NCBI RefSeq assembly: GCF_007828035.1
Contig: NZ_VITV01000001.1
Location: forward strand, 124,001 to 188,000
Reading direction: 5' to 3'
DNA length: 64,000 nucleotides
Source of the DNA: Nitrospirillum amazonense
GTDB lineage: Bacteria > Pseudomonadota > Alphaproteobacteria > Azospirillales > Azospirillaceae
The notes under the pieces are model-generated. The model had not been told where the DNA came from. It ran no database searches and saw only the letters and a list, made by a program, of their open reading frames with translations. Positions 25,121 to 34,466 of this stretch are shown here, piece after piece (position 1 is the first letter of the stretch; every line of letters begins with the position of its first letter). The position numbers were made by a program, and so were the translations under genes.

Positions 25121-26251
25121 ATGGACAGGCGGCGATTCCTGAGTAACGCGATGCTGGGCGGGGCCATGGTGGGTGCGCCCCTCAGGGCTTGGGCCGAGGC
25201 CCCACCCGCCGCCGGGGCGCCGGCAGCCGGCGGCGGCGTGGCGGCCTATGTCGCGTCCCAGGTGGCGGAGACGGGCTTCAGCGGCACGGTGCTGGTGGAG
25301 CACCAGGGTGCCGTGGTGCTGCATGAGGCGTACGGCCTGGCCGAGCGCTCCTTCCAGGTGCCCTGCCGGCGGGACGGCCTCTATCGCATCGCCTCCATCA
25401 CCAAGCTGTTCACCGCCACCCTGGTGATGCGCCTGGTGGCCCGGGGCCGGCTGTCCCTGGACACTGTCATCCGCGCCTATCTGCCGGCGTACAAGGGTCC
25501 GGCAGCGGACCGGGTGACCCTGCGCCAGTTGCTGACCCACACCTCGGGCATCGAGAATTTCGACAAGGGGCTGACCAGCTACACCGACGCCGCGCGCACC
25601 GGCATGCCGGCCTACCAGCTGCCCCATGACAGCACCGACCTGATGGACCGCTACGCCAGCGGCCCCCTGGTGAAGGCGCCGGGCAGCGCGTTCGACTACA
25701 ACAACGCCGACTACGTCATCCTGGGCAAGGTCATCGAGGCGGTGACGGGCCAGCCCTATGACCAGGCCTTGCGCCGGGACGTCCTGGACCCGCTGGGCCT
25801 GACGCAGACCGGCCTGCTGCGCCAGGATCTGATCCTGCCCAACCTGGCCGCGACCTATTACAAGGACGGCGACGGGGACCTGGCCCACGATATGCCGGTC
25901 TATATGCAGAACTGGTATGCCGCCGGCGGCCTTTATTCGACCGCCCCCGATCTGGCCGCCTTCGCCCGCGCGCTGTACGGCGGCGACCTGCTGGCCCCTA
26001 CGCAACGCGCGCAACTGCTGACCCCGGCGCTGGAGGAATATGGCTTCGGCCTCTGGGTTTCCGACCTTCAGGCGCGCGGCCGCCCCCACCGCTACGCCCA
26101 GCGCCCCGGCCGCATCATGGGTGCGAACACCCTGCTGCTGCGCTTCCTGGACGACGATCTGACCATCATCATCCTGGGCAACACCAACCTGGCGGACACC
26201 GACCGGTTGGGCTTCCGCATCGCGCGGCAGTTCCTGGGGCCGAAGGACTAG
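25121..26251 (+). CDS. Exported beta-lactamase-fold serine hydrolase (class C/esterase type)
   Basis: This 376-residue protein belongs to the beta-lactamase/penicillin-binding-protein-like serine hydrolases (Pfam Beta-lactamase; AmpC/EstB-like). It has the nucleophile motif SITK (92-95), the YxN motif YNN (193-195), LLTHTSGI near 140, and GGLYSTAPDLAAFARALYGG. No KTG triad is evident near the C-terminus, where HRYAQRPGRIMGANT lies in that position, so peptidase or esterase activity is more likely than true beta-lactamase activity. The N-terminus MDRRRFLSNAMLGGAMVGAP looks like a twin-arginine signal. It lies alone in an accessory patch between two toxin-antitoxin remnants. Confidence 0.85.
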   Translation: MDRRRFLSNAMLGGAMVGAPLRAWAEAPPAAGAPAAGGGVAAYVASQVAETGFSGTVLVEHQGAVVLHEAYGLAERSFQVPCRRDGLYRIASITKLFTATLVMRLVARGRLSLDTVIRAYLPAYKGPAADRVTLRQLLTHTSGIENFDKGLTSYTDAARTGMPAYQLPHDSTDLMDRYASGPLVKAPGSAFDYNNADYVILGKVIEAVTGQPYDQALRRDVLDPLGLTQTGLLRQDLILPNLAATYYKDGDGDLAHDMPVYMQNWYAAGGLYSTAPDLAAFARALYGGDLLAPTQRAQLLTPALEEYGFGLWVSDLQARGRPHRYAQRPGRIMGANTLLLRFLDDDLTIIILGNTNLADTDRLGFRIARQFLGPKD

Positions 26252-26287
26252 CCTCCCTTGCCCGGCATTCTTCCATGGCATATATTT

Positions 26288-26301
26288 TTGATAGATATCA
26301 A
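26288..26301 (+). promoter_or_regulatory. Palindromic operator upstream of vapB
   Basis: TTGATA-GA-TATCAA is a perfect palindrome placed between an AT-rich -10-like stretch and the GGAGGTGG ribosome-binding site of vapB. It is a likely autoregulatory site for the VapB antitoxin; this is inferred from position only. Confidence 0.6.
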
Positions 26302-26312
26302 TGGAGGTGGCC

Positions 26313-26555
26313 ATGGATACCGCCAAGCTCTTCTGGTCCGGCCGCTCACAGGCCGTGCGCCTGCCCAAGGACTTCCGGTTCCAAGGGGAGGAAGTGCGCA
26401 TCCGCCGCCATGGCAACGCGGTGATCCTGGAGCCCATCGCCAACAATTGGGATTGGCTGGTGGAGGTTACCGGCCCGGTGGATGAGGACTTCGCCAAGGC
26501 CGCGACGGAGCGGCCGGCTGAGCAGGAGCGCCCGGCCCTGGACTTCTTCGAGTGA
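26313..26555 (+). CDS. vapB: VapB-type antitoxin
   Basis: This 80-residue protein has the AbrB/SpoVT-like swapped-hairpin DNA-binding domain of VapB antitoxins: TAKLFWSGRSQAVRLPKDFR, then EEVRIRRHGNAVILEPI, followed by the toxin-binding tail with NNWDWLVEVTGPVDEDF. It should neutralise the adjacent PIN RNase and repress the operon. GGAGGTGG precedes the ATG at 26313, so the earlier ATG at 26301 is part of the leader. Its stop overlaps the VapC start as GTGA. Confidence 0.9.
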   Translation: MDTAKLFWSGRSQAVRLPKDFRFQGEEVRIRRHGNAVILEPIANNWDWLVEVTGPVDEDFAKAATERPAEQERPALDFFE

Positions 26556-26941
26556 AGTTCCTGCTGGACACCAACGCCGTCATCGCGGTGATGAAAGGCG
26601 AGCCCACGTTCCTCAACCGCATGCGTCAATATCAACCGGAGGATTTCGGCCTGTCGACCATCGTGGCCTATGAGCTTTATTTCGGCGCCACCAAGAGCCA
26701 ACGACGGCTGGAGAATACGGCACGGGTGGACGCCCTCCGCTTTCCCATCCTGGACTTCGACCGCGAGGATGCCCGGGAAACCGGCGTCATTCGCGCACAT
26801 TTAGCCACAGCCGGCATGCCCATCGGACCTTATGACGTGCTGATCGCCGGACAAGCTTTGGCGCGAAACTTGACCCTGGTAACGCATAATACCCGCGAAT
26901 TCCCGCGTGTCCCTAGACTGCAGCTGGAAGATTGGCGATAG
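26552..26941 (+). CDS. vapC: VapC-type PIN-domain toxin
   Basis: This 129-residue PIN-domain ribonuclease shows all four acidic sites of VapC: D6 in KFLLDTNAVIAVM, the Glu in STIVAYELYFGATK, the Asp in IGPYDVLIAGQALA, and THNTREFPRVPRL near the C-terminus. It starts with GTG, overlapping the vapB stop by four bases, so translation is coupled. Family members cleave initiator tRNA or other stable RNA. Length is normal, in contrast to the longer PIN toxin at 15.8 kb, with which it shares little sequence beyond the fold. Confidence 0.92.
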   Translation: MKFLLDTNAVIAVMKGEPTFLNRMRQYQPEDFGLSTIVAYELYFGATKSQRRLENTARVDALRFPILDFDREDARETGVIRAHLATAGMPIGPYDVLIAGQALARNLTLVTHNTREFPRVPRLQLEDWR

Positions 26942-26953
26942 GCGGCATCGCCC

Positions 26954-27604
26954 TTAGTGATGCGGCACTTCCATCTGATCCGCGATCGTTGATGAGAAAG
27001 CGGTTATGGTAATTTGTCTGGGGCATTGCCCCTCCCATTGATAAAACATAATGTAATATTTTAATGACCCTGCTGAGAAGAAATTATAATTGTCACCCAC
27101 TCCATGCTTGTCACTGAAGTCCGATTGATGTGCATATGGCGTAAGGTATTTGTTGTCACCCCGATATCTTTGCCCAACGTCCAGATCTAGATCGCAGAAG
27201 TCGCGAACCACTGGCTCAGCCAATAGGTGCAGTGGAAAGTAATGTTGTATTTCCAACTGATATAGGGGCCGCTTCAGGCCATTAGGCGCTTCGCAACCCG
27301 CTTTGGCGGAAGATGCGAAAAAATGAAGGCTATCAAGCCCAGTCATATCACTGCCCTTCATGGTCAGGCTATAGCCGCAGGACGTGACCCTCTTTTCAAA
27401 TATCTCAGCGCCGTGTGGACCACCGAGATATGCGATCATCGCCTCTGGGTCGGCCATGTCGATACGAGCCGGCATCTGCTCCAGCATCTCAAGAAACGTG
27501 CTGAATCTCGGCACGGTAAGCACGCTTGTGGAGGGGCCAGCATGCGCCACTCCTGAATGAACAATCGTGCCCAGGGCCACTGCCATCCACCGCCATACGC
27601 GCAT
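26954..27604 (-). CDS. Hypothetical exported protein, AT-rich (probably acquired)
   Basis: I do not recognise this 216-residue protein. It opens with a signal peptide (MRVWRWMAVALGTIVHSGVAHA). The mature part is of mixed character with five Cys: one in TSCGYSL, one in KAGCEAPN, one in RDFCDLDLD, one in EGQCPRQ. It has an aromatic-rich C-terminal third (YNFFSAGSLKYYIMFYQWEG). Base composition is visibly more AT-rich than all neighbours and codon use is less biased to G/C in the third position, suggesting recent transfer together with, or next to, the VapBC module. It is convergent with vapC, with a gap of only 12 bases, and no partner gene is evident. Confidence 0.6.
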   Translation of the reverse strand: MRVWRWMAVALGTIVHSGVAHAGPSTSVLTVPRFSTFLEMLEQMPARIDMADPEAMIAYLGGPHGAEIFEKRVTSCGYSLTMKGSDMTGLDSLHFFASSAKAGCEAPNGLKRPLYQLEIQHYFPLHLLAEPVVRDFCDLDLDVGQRYRGDNKYLTPYAHQSDFSDKHGVGDNYNFFSAGSLKYYIMFYQWEGQCPRQITITAFSSTIADQMEVPHH

Positions 27605-27661
27605 GTTGTCCCCCATCATTGATGATAGAAGACCGCCAGCTCACTGATGGGGTCAAGCCCC

Positions 27662-27707
27662 GATACAAAAAAGCAAAGCGGGCGGCGCCCTTCCAGACGC
27701 CGCCCGC
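27662..27707 (-). terminator. Rho-independent terminator of aspS
   Basis: GCGGGCGGCG (27678-27687) pairs with CGCCGCCCGC (27698-27707). Read on the minus strand the hairpin is followed by TTTGCTTTTTT. It lies about 30 bases past the aspS stop. Confidence 0.88.
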
Positions 27708-27739
27708 CTTGACACTCCGCCTCAGCGAAGAACCCCGCC

Positions 27740-29560
27740 TCAGCCTTCCTTGGCCTCGGTGGTGACCTTGGGCTTGGGCAGGTCGAGCTTTATGTGCAGT
27801 TCCTTCAGCCGCGCGGTGTCGACGGCGTTGGGGGCCTGCATCAGCAGATCTTCGGCACGCTGGTTCAGCGGGAAGACGATGACCTCGCGGATGTTGGGCT
27901 CATCGGCCAGCAGCATGACGATGCGGTCGATGCCGGGGGCGGAACCGCCGTGCGGCGGGGCGCCCAGCTTGAAGGCCGACAGCATGCCGCCGAAGCGGGT
28001 CTCGAGGTCTTCGGCCGTATAGCCGGCGATCTCGAACGCCTTGTACATGATCTCGGGCTTGTGGTTACGGATGGCGCCCGAGGACAGTTCGATGCCGTTG
28101 CAGACGATGTCGTACTGGAAGGCCTTGATGTCCAGCGGGTTCATGCTGGTCAGGGCCTCCAGGCCGCCCTGCGGCATGGAGAAGGGGTTGTGGGAGAAGT
28201 CGATCTTCCCCGTCTCCTCATCCTTCTCGTACATCGGAAAGTCGACGATCCAGCAGAAGCGGAAGGCGTCCTTCTCGATCAGATCCAGTTCCTCACCGAT
28301 GCGGGTGCGGGCCTGGCCGGCCAGCTTGGCGGCGGGGCCTTCCAGGTCGCAGACGAAGAACACGGCGTCGCCGTCCACGGCGCCGGTCAGCTCACGCAAG
28401 CTCGCCTGGGCGGCCTCGGGCACGAACTTGGCGATGGGGCCCTTGCCGGTGCCGTTCTCGAACAGGATGTAGCCCAGGCCGGGCGCGCCCAGGCCGCGGG
28501 CCCAGTCGTTCAGCTTGTCGAAGAAGCTACGGGGCTTGTCCCCCACGGCCGGCGCCTTGACGCAGCGGACCACGCCGCCCTTGTCCAGCACGCCGCGGAA
28601 GGCCTTGAACTCCACGTCGTCGCGGCGGAACACGGCCGACACGTCGGTGATCACCAGCGGGTTGCGCAGGTCCGGCTTGTCGTTGCCGTACTTCAGCATG
28701 CTCTCGGCATAGGGAATGCGCGGGAACGGATAGGGGCTGACGGTCTTGGCCACACCGGTGAAGTCGCGGAACTCGGTGAAGATGCCGTGGATGACGGGCT
28801 CGATGGCGGCGAACACGTCGTCCTGGGTGACATAGCTCATCTCGAAGTCGAGCTGGTAGAACTCGCCGGGGGAGCGGTCGGCGCGGCTGTCCTCGTCACG
28901 GAAGCAGGGGGCGATCTGGAAATAGCGGTCGAAGCCCGCCACCATCAGCAGCTGCTTGAACTGCTGCGGCGCCTGCGGCAGGGCGTAGAACTTGCCCGGA
29001 TGGTTGCGCGCCGGAACCAGGAAGTCGCGCGCACCCTCCGGCGAGGACGAGGTCAGGATGGGGGTCTGGAACTCGGTGAACCCGGCCTCGATCATGCGGC
29101 GGCGGGCCGAGGCGATGACGTTGGAGCGCAGGTGGATGTTGCGGTGCATCTTGGTGCGCCGCAGATCCAGGAAGCGGTAGCGCAGGCGGATGTCCTCGCC
29201 CGCGTCCTGGTCGGAATTCACCTGCAGGGGCAGCTGGTCGGCCAGGCTCTGCACCACGATCTCATCCGCCTTCACCTCGATGTGGCCGGTGGGCAGCTTG
29301 TCGTTGATGGTGTCGGCCGTGCGGGCCACCACGCGGCCGGTCACGGTGATGACCGATTCCAGGCGGGCGGATTCCAGCACCTTGAAGCCGGGATTGTCGA
29401 TATCGATCACGCACTGGGTCAGGCCGTAATTGTCGCGCAGGTCGACGAACAGCAGTTGGCCGTGGTCACGCTTGCGGTGGATCCAGCCGGAGAGGCGGAC
29501 GGTCTGGCCGGCGTCTTCCTGACGCAGGGCGCCGCAGGTGTGGGTACGATAGGGATGCAT
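27740..29560 (-). CDS. aspS: Aspartyl-tRNA synthetase
   Basis: This 606-residue class II synthetase charges tRNA with aspartate. It begins [20 protein letters not shown], enters the OB-fold anticodon-binding domain ([20 protein letters not shown]), and shows class II motif 2 ([20 protein letters not shown]), the bacterial GAD insertion domain (about 300-420), and motif 3 ([20 protein letters not shown]). Length and layout are those of bacterial AspRS. Whether it also charges tRNA-Asn, as in many bacteria lacking AsnRS, cannot be read from this window. The ATG at 29560 opens the conserved sequence; the upstream extension is not conserved. It has its own terminator. Confidence 0.96.
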   Translation of the reverse strand: MHPYRTHTCGALRQEDAGQTVRLSGWIHRKRDHGQLLFVDLRDNYGLTQCVIDIDNPGFKVLESARLESVITVTGRVVARTADTINDKLPTGHIEVKADEIVVQSLADQLPLQVNSDQDAGEDIRLRYRFLDLRRTKMHRNIHLRSNVIASARRRMIEAGFTEFQTPILTSSSPEGARDFLVPARNHPGKFYALPQAPQQFKQLLMVAGFDRYFQIAPCFRDEDSRADRSPGEFYQLDFEMSYVTQDDVFAAIEPVIHGIFTEFRDFTGVAKTVSPYPFPRIPYAESMLKYGNDKPDLRNPLVITDVSAVFRRDDVEFKAFRGVLDKGGVVRCVKAPAVGDKPRSFFDKLNDWARGLGAPGLGYILFENGTGKGPIAKFVPEAAQASLRELTGAVDGDAVFFVCDLEGPAAKLAGQARTRIGEELDLIEKDAFRFCWIVDFPMYEKDEETGKIDFSHNPFSMPQGGLEALTSMNPLDIKAFQYDIVCNGIELSSGAIRNHKPEIMYKAFEIAGYTAEDLETRFGGMLSAFKLGAPPHGGSAPGIDRIVMLLADEPNIREVIVFPLNQRAEDLLMQAPNAVDTARLKELHIKLDLPKPKVTTEAKEG

Positions 29561-29712
29561 GGGGCCGGGCCTTGACGAGTGCGGGTTGGGCAATAGCGCC
29601 GCCGATCCGCGAAAACGCGGACTGACGGACCGGCGGACACTAGGGCCGGACGGGGGCGGATTGTCAAGACGGCCGGGCCGATTTGCCCGGCGCCCGGCCG
29701 CCTTGGTCCCCC

Positions 29713-31860
29713 TTAATAACTGATCTTGACGCTACCCATGACCGACCGGGGGCTGCCCGGCAGGTTCAGGTTGGCGTTGGAGCCGTGGGCCGAGACGATG
29801 TAGCGCTCATCCGTGATGTTGTAGACGTTGACCTGCAGGGTCACCGGCCCCTGACGGTACCAGGCCATGGCGTCCACCGTGACATAGGACGGCAGGGTCA
29901 CGGTGTTGCCCGGGTTGGCGTAGCGGTCGCCGACATAGTTCATGCCGCCACCCAGGCCGAAACGGTCGCCGAAGGCCTTGGTCAGCCACAGGTTGGTGCT
30001 GTGGCGCGGCGTGATGGTGGCGCGCTTGCCCTGCACATTCTGGCCGGCGTCCTTGGCCACGGATTCCGTGACGCGGGCGTCCAGGTAGGCGTAGCCGGCG
30101 ATGGCCTTCCACCCGTCCGACAGGTCCAGCGCCCCGGTCAGCTCCACACCATCCGTGCGCTGCACGCCGATGGGCAGCAGCTTCTGCGTCACCGGGTCGG
30201 TGGTCTTGATGCCGCTGCGTTCCAGGCGGAACAGCGAGGCCGTGGTGCTAAGCCGGCCCTGCCAGAAGTCCAGCTTGGCGCCCACCTCGACATTGCGGGT
30301 GCTTTCCGGCGCGATGTCGGCGTTGTTGGCGGCGACGGAGAAGGCCTCGCCCGAGGGCTGGAACGAGCGGCTCCACGACACGTAGTAGGATTGGGCGACC
30401 TCGGCCTTGTCGTCCGTCGGCTGCCACACCAGGCCGGCGCGCGGGCTCCAGTTCCGATCCGTGCGGCTGAGGTTGGCCAGGTTGGCGAGATGCTGCAGCG
30501 TGCGCTGCTCGAACCGGTCGAATCGCATGCCCACCAGGGCCTTCAGCTCCGGCAGCAGGGTCACCATGTCCTGGGCATAGACGCCGGTGGTGTCGAACAG
30601 GCCGCGGTTGTTGGCGGTGATGGTGCCGAAGGTGCCGGGGTTCAGGGTCGGCAGCACCGGGTTGAACAGCGCGACGGTGGCCACCGTGCCCTGGGAATAG
30701 GTGATGGCGTCCTTGGTCTGGTGCCCCACCTCCAGCCCCAGCAGCAGCTGGTTGTCGATGCCCGCCAGGCTGAACTTCTGCACCGCCTCGCTCTGGTTGA
30801 ACCAGCCGTGCTCATACCGGCCGACGATGGAGCGGGTGAGGGCCGCCGTGCGCGCCGCCTCATTGACCGAACCGACCAGCGTGTTGCGGCGGTCCAGGTT
30901 GTAGCGGTAGTAGCGGAAGGCGTTGCGCAGCGACAGGCTGTCGTTCACCTCATGCGTCAGCGTCTCGGTGGTGGAGCGGACGCGGGACTGGCTGTAGTCC
31001 GCGTCCCGGGCGTTGGCCGCGCCGTAATAGGTGCCGGGCGCCACGTCCACCGGCAGGCCGTGATAGGCGGGGATGCCGAAATCGGTGACGCGCTTGTCCT
31101 CCAGATAATCGGCCTGGACCAGCAGCGTGGTCTTTTCATCCAGGTTGAATTCCACCGAGGGCGCCACGGCCTTGCGGTCCAGGAACTGCTGCTGGCGATA
31201 GCTGTCCGCCGCCTCGATGGCGCCGGTCAGGCGCAGGGCGACGCCGGTGTCGGGCAGCACATGGGCCAGGTCCACCTCCCCCCGCCGGTCGTCCCAGCCG
31301 CCGTAGCGGAAGCTCGCCTCCGCCAAATCGATGCCCGGCTTCTTGGTGATGCGGTTGATCAGGCCGCCGGAGGAGCCGCGGCCGTAGAGGACGGAGGCCG
31401 GCCCCTTCACCACCTCGACCGATTGCAGGTTCGACAGGTCGCGGAAATAGAGGGCGTCGTCGCGCAGGCCGTCGACATACTGGTCGGTGATGGCGGAGAA
31501 GCCGCGGATGGAAACCTGGTCGCGCTGGCCGTCGCCGGTGGACAGGCCGATGCCGGGGATGTTGCGCATGACGTCCTGCAGCGACAAGGCGCCCTGGTCC
31601 CGCATCACCGCCAGGGGCACCACGTTCACCGTCTGCGGCACGTCGCGCAGCGCCATGTCCATACGGGTGGCGCTGACCGCGTCCTTGGGGTTGTAGCCCA
31701 TGGCCGCCTGGCGGTCGGCGCTGACCACCATCTCGGGCAGGGCGCCGCCGGATTTGCCACCCTGGGCGTCGGCCTCGTCGGGACCGGCGGCGAAGGCCGG
31801 CAGGGCCGGGGGCAGCAGGGCGGTGAACAGGCAGGCGGAAAGCAGCAGGCGGGCGCGCAT
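29713..31860 (-). CDS. TonB-dependent siderophore receptor (2), catecholate/hydroxamate type
   Basis: This 715-residue outer-membrane receptor has a signal peptide ([20 protein letters not shown]), the plug motifs [40 protein letters not shown] and [20 protein letters not shown], and a barrel that closes with a C-terminal aromatic residue (MGSVKISY). The plug phrases are close to Fiu/FhuE-type receptors for catecholate or mixed siderophores. AAGGGGACC precedes the ATG at 31860, and a long Fur-type palindrome lies upstream, so iron repression is expected. It is unlike the receptor at 22-24 kb beyond the family motifs, so two different siderophores are likely. Confidence 0.93.
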   Translation of the reverse strand: MRARLLLSACLFTALLPPALPAFAAGPDEADAQGGKSGGALPEMVVSADRQAAMGYNPKDAVSATRMDMALRDVPQTVNVVPLAVMRDQGALSLQDVMRNIPGIGLSTGDGQRDQVSIRGFSAITDQYVDGLRDDALYFRDLSNLQSVEVVKGPASVLYGRGSSGGLINRITKKPGIDLAEASFRYGGWDDRRGEVDLAHVLPDTGVALRLTGAIEAADSYRQQQFLDRKAVAPSVEFNLDEKTTLLVQADYLEDKRVTDFGIPAYHGLPVDVAPGTYYGAANARDADYSQSRVRSTTETLTHEVNDSLSLRNAFRYYRYNLDRRNTLVGSVNEAARTAALTRSIVGRYEHGWFNQSEAVQKFSLAGIDNQLLLGLEVGHQTKDAITYSQGTVATVALFNPVLPTLNPGTFGTITANNRGLFDTTGVYAQDMVTLLPELKALVGMRFDRFEQRTLQHLANLANLSRTDRNWSPRAGLVWQPTDDKAEVAQSYYVSWSRSFQPSGEAFSVAANNADIAPESTRNVEVGAKLDFWQGRLSTTASLFRLERSGIKTTDPVTQKLLPIGVQRTDGVELTGALDLSDGWKAIAGYAYLDARVTESVAKDAGQNVQGKRATITPRHSTNLWLTKAFGDRFGLGGGMNYVGDRYANPGNTVTLPSYVTVDAMAWYRQGPVTLQVNVYNITDERYIVSAHGSNANLNLPGSPRSVMGSVKISY

Positions 31861-32183
31861 CACAGAGGTCCCCTTCGTTTTTATGCGAATGTTTTTGATA
31901 ATCACTCGCATATTAAGCCTGCGACATTCTGTCAAGCGGACCCTCCCGGCCCCCTGCCGCCCTCGCCCGCGGGTAACGCCGCATCGATGGCAAAACTGCG
32001 ATTTTTAGGATGCGAATGGCTGCCATGCCCGGGCACGGCCGGCGGCCCGCCGGAGCGAGCGCGGGCGATGCCGGCCGTGCCGCCTGCCGCCCTACCCGAC
32101 TCGGTGCCCGGCGGCCCTATTCCCGGGCGGCGGGACAGCAGGCCCTATGCACGCGCGCTTAGCTATAGTATGTGAAGAACCCC
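31861..32183. other. Divergent spacer between TonB receptor 2 and rnd
   Basis: This 323-base spacer has a Fur-type site near the receptor (listed separately). The rest is GC-rich and shows no gene or clear repeat. TATAGT at 32165-32170 is a possible -10 box for rnd, which would leave a very short leader. Confidence 0.5.
31883..31911 (-). promoter_or_regulatory. Fur-type operator upstream of TonB receptor 2
   Basis: ATGCGA (31883-31888) and TCGCAT (31906-31911) are perfect outer arms around an inner GTTTTTGATAATCAC. The whole resembles the proteobacterial Fur pattern TGCGAATGATTATC with a mirrored end. It sits 23 bases upstream of the receptor start on the minus strand. Confidence 0.65.
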
Positions 32184-33335
32184 ATGACGCTGATCACCAA
32201 TACCGCCGACCTCTCCGCCTTCTGTGACCGCCTGGCCTCCGCCGCGTACGTCACCGTCGATACCGAATTCATGCGGGAGAAGACCTACTACCCGCAGCTT
32301 TGCCTGGTGCAGGTGGCCGGCCCCGACGAGGCCGCCGCCATCGACCCGCTGGCCGACGGCATCGACCTGTCGCCGCTGTTCGCGCTGCTGGCCAACCCCG
32401 CGGTGCTGAAGGTCTTCCACGCCGCCCGGCAGGATCTGGAGATTTTCTTCAACCTGACGGGCACCGTGCCCACCCCCCTGTTCGACACCCAGGTCGCGGC
32501 CATGGTCTGCGGCTTCGGCGACAGCGTGGGCTATGAAACGCTGATCACCAAGCTGACCAACGCCCGCATCGACAAGTCCAGCCGCTTCACCGACTGGTCC
32601 AACCGGCCGCTGACCGACCGGCAGCTGACCTACGCCCTGTCGGACGTGACCCACCTGCGCCCGGCGTACGAGAAGATCCGCCGCCGCCTGGACAAGACGG
32701 GGCGCGAGGAATGGCTGGCCGATGAGATGGCCATCCTGACCAGCCCGGACACCTACCGCCAGGACCCGGACGAGTCCTGGCGCCGGCTGAAGCCGCGCAC
32801 CGACAAGCCGCGCTTCATCGCCGTGCTGAAGGAGCTGTGCGCCTGGCGCGAGCGCGAGGCCCAGCGCAAGGACATCCCGCGCAACCGCGTGGTGCGCGAC
32901 GAGACCCTGATGGAAATCGCCGCCCACACCCCCAGCACGGTGGATGACCTGGGCCGCACACGCGGCCTGGGCCCCAGCATGGCCGCGGGTCGTTACGGCA
33001 CCGAAATCCTGGCGGCCATCGAAAAGGCGCGCAGCCTGCCCGACAGCGCCCTGCCCCGGACGGAGCCGCGCGCCGAACTGCCCGCCGGCATCGCCCCCAC
33101 GGTGGAACTGCTGCGCGTGCTGCTGAAGCTGGTGTGCGATGACGAGGACGTGGCCAGCCGCCTGGTGGCCAACGCCGCCGACCTGGAAGCCATCGCCGCC
33201 GATGACAACGCCAAGGTGCAGGCCATGACCGGCTGGCGCTTCGACCTGTTCGGCCGCCAGGCCCTGGCGCTGAAGCACGGCAAGCTGGCCCTGGCCATGG
33301 AGAACCGCAAGGTCAAGCTGGTGAACCTGGACTGA
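32184..33335 (+). CDS. rnd: Ribonuclease D
   Basis: This 383-residue 3'-5' exoribonuclease trims tRNA precursors. The DEDD-y catalytic residues are visible: Asp and Glu in VTVDTEFMREKTY, Asp in KVFHAARQDLEIFF, and the Tyr-x3-Asp in TYALSDVTHLRPAY. An HRDC domain follows (about 210-290, RFIAVLKELCAWREREAQRK, then IPRNRVVRDETLMEIA). The ATG at 32184 is chosen because homology starts immediately and GAAG lies upstream; a GTG at 32172 is possible. Its length is normal. A strong terminator follows at once. Confidence 0.95.
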   Translation: MTLITNTADLSAFCDRLASAAYVTVDTEFMREKTYYPQLCLVQVAGPDEAAAIDPLADGIDLSPLFALLANPAVLKVFHAARQDLEIFFNLTGTVPTPLFDTQVAAMVCGFGDSVGYETLITKLTNARIDKSSRFTDWSNRPLTDRQLTYALSDVTHLRPAYEKIRRRLDKTGREEWLADEMAILTSPDTYRQDPDESWRRLKPRTDKPRFIAVLKELCAWREREAQRKDIPRNRVVRDETLMEIAAHTPSTVDDLGRTRGLGPSMAAGRYGTEILAAIEKARSLPDSALPRTEPRAELPAGIAPTVELLRVLLKLVCDDEDVASRLVANAADLEAIAADDNAKVQAMTGWRFDLFGRQALALKHGKLALAMENRKVKLVNLD

Positions 33336-33354
33336 CGCCGGTTCGACGGTAAGG

Positions 33355-33398
33355 ACGAACGCCGCCCCGGGGTGACCCGCTGGGCGGCGTTCGTTTTT
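33355..33398 (+). terminator. Rho-independent terminator of rnd
   Basis: ACGAACGCCGCCC (33355-33367) pairs perfectly with GGGCGGCGTTCGT (33382-33394), followed by TTTTT. It also separates rnd from the convergent EF-hand gene, whose stop is at 33402. Confidence 0.93.
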
Positions 33399-33401
33399 GG
33401 C

Positions 33402-34220
33402 CTACGCCGCCATCGAGCCCTGCAACTGCGCCATGAAGGCCAGCGCCGAGCCGCTGAGCATGGTGCTGGTGTCGATGGTGACGCCGTCGATGGTGATGCT
33501 GCTGCCACTGCCGCTGGCGGTGGAGGATATGTCCGATGTCGAGGACGCCGTCGTCCCGCCGCTATCGGAGGAGGAGGACGCTCCGTCCGTGCCGAAGCCG
33601 CCCGGCGGCGGAGGCGGTGGGCCCATGCCGCCGGCCCCCTGCCCTCCGCCCGGGCCATCCGCCAGCGATTGCAGGGCGGACTGCGCCTCCGACTGGCTCA
33701 AGGTCCCGTCCCCATCGGTGTCGAGGCTGGAAAACACCTTGTCCGCCAGCGCCGTGCTGCCCGTGCCGCTGCCGAAGGCGGACTCGAAGGCGCTTTCGCT
33801 GATGCCGCTGGTGGTGGAAGACGTGCCGTCGCTGCTGGAAGTGGCGCTGGAAGTGGCGCTGGAACCGGACGACGTGCCGCTGGCCGTCTGCATCAGCAAT
33901 TGCAGCAGGGCATCGCCGGAATTGGCGGTGCCGTCGCTGCTGCTGGTGCCCGAGGAGGACGACGTGGTGGCGGTGTCCGTGCCGTCACCGCCGTCGCCCA
34001 CGCCCTGCAACAGGCTGAGCAGCCCGCCACCCATCTGGACGCCGCCCATCTGAAAGCTGGGGGCGGCGGGGGTGCCGGCGCTGTTTGTGCCGCTGCTGGT
34101 CGAGCTGTCGGTGGCGTTGGCGTCGTAGCTGTCGTCGGTGGATGTGCCGGCGGACGCCATCTGGCTCAGCCAGGCGCTGTAAAGCGACTGGGATGAGCCC
34201 AGGGAGGAGATGGAGGTCAT
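33402..34220 (-). CDS. EF-hand, Ser/Thr/Gly-rich protein, paralogue 1 (unknown function)
   Basis: This 272-residue acidic protein has low-complexity Ser/Thr/Gly runs and one canonical EF-hand loop, DTDGDGTLSQSE (167-178), preceded by the helix ALADKVFSSL. A half-EF-like ISESAFESAF lies about 28 residues earlier. A proline run sits at about 200-206 (GPPPPPPGG). The N-terminus MTSISSLGSSQSLYSAWLSQ and C-terminus DGVTIDTSTMLSGSALAFMA are shared with the next gene upstream. There is no Sec signal, lipobox or membrane helix; if exported it must use another route. It is second in a tandem pair 246 bases downstream of its paralogue. I do not recognise a named family; calcium binding is likely from the loop. 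Confidence 0.75.
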   Translation of the reverse strand: MTSISSLGSSQSLYSAWLSQMASAGTSTDDSYDANATDSSTSSGTNSAGTPAAPSFQMGGVQMGGGLLSLLQGVGDGGDGTDTATTSSSSGTSSSDGTANSGDALLQLLMQTASGTSSGSSATSSATSSSDGTSSTTSGISESAFESAFGSGTGSTALADKVFSSLDTDGDGTLSQSEAQSALQSLADGPGGGQGAGGMGPPPPPPGGFGTDGASSSSDSGGTTASSTSDISSTASGSGSSITIDGVTIDTSTMLSGSALAFMAQLQGSMAA

Positions 34221-34466
34221 GGGGGTGCGCTCCCGTGAGGAGAAGGCCTCGGACGCGGCTCCCCCAACCGGTCCCCGCATTCCAAGGGCGCGGTCGGTGA
34301 CACGCGCCCGACCCCAGACGCAACCGCCGTTCCAGGCATTCGCGCGACGATCGCGCCCACGACAAAAGGGCAATGACCTTGCGGCGGGGCATGGTTTCAT
34401 GCCGCCGCTGCAGGTTCAGGCCCCGGTGTCGGACGCCCCCCTGTTTCAGGGGCCGGCGTCCCCGGC
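34221..34466 (-). other. Spacer between EF-hand paralogues with two hairpins
   Basis: Two hairpin-forming stretches lie here: GGCATG/CATGCC within GC-rich arms at about 34382-34409, and a long stem around CCCCTGTTTCAGGGG with GACGCC/GGCGTC flanks at about 34434-34460. Neither is followed by a T-run on the minus strand. They may be attenuators or processing sites that set different levels of the two proteins. Confidence 0.5.

Noticed and set aside
29683-32175. 830-codon plus-strand open frame opposite TonB receptor 2
   Set aside because: Shadow frame: translation is repetitive Gly/Ala/Val/His sequence without ribosome-binding site, and the opposite strand has all TonB-receptor motifs.
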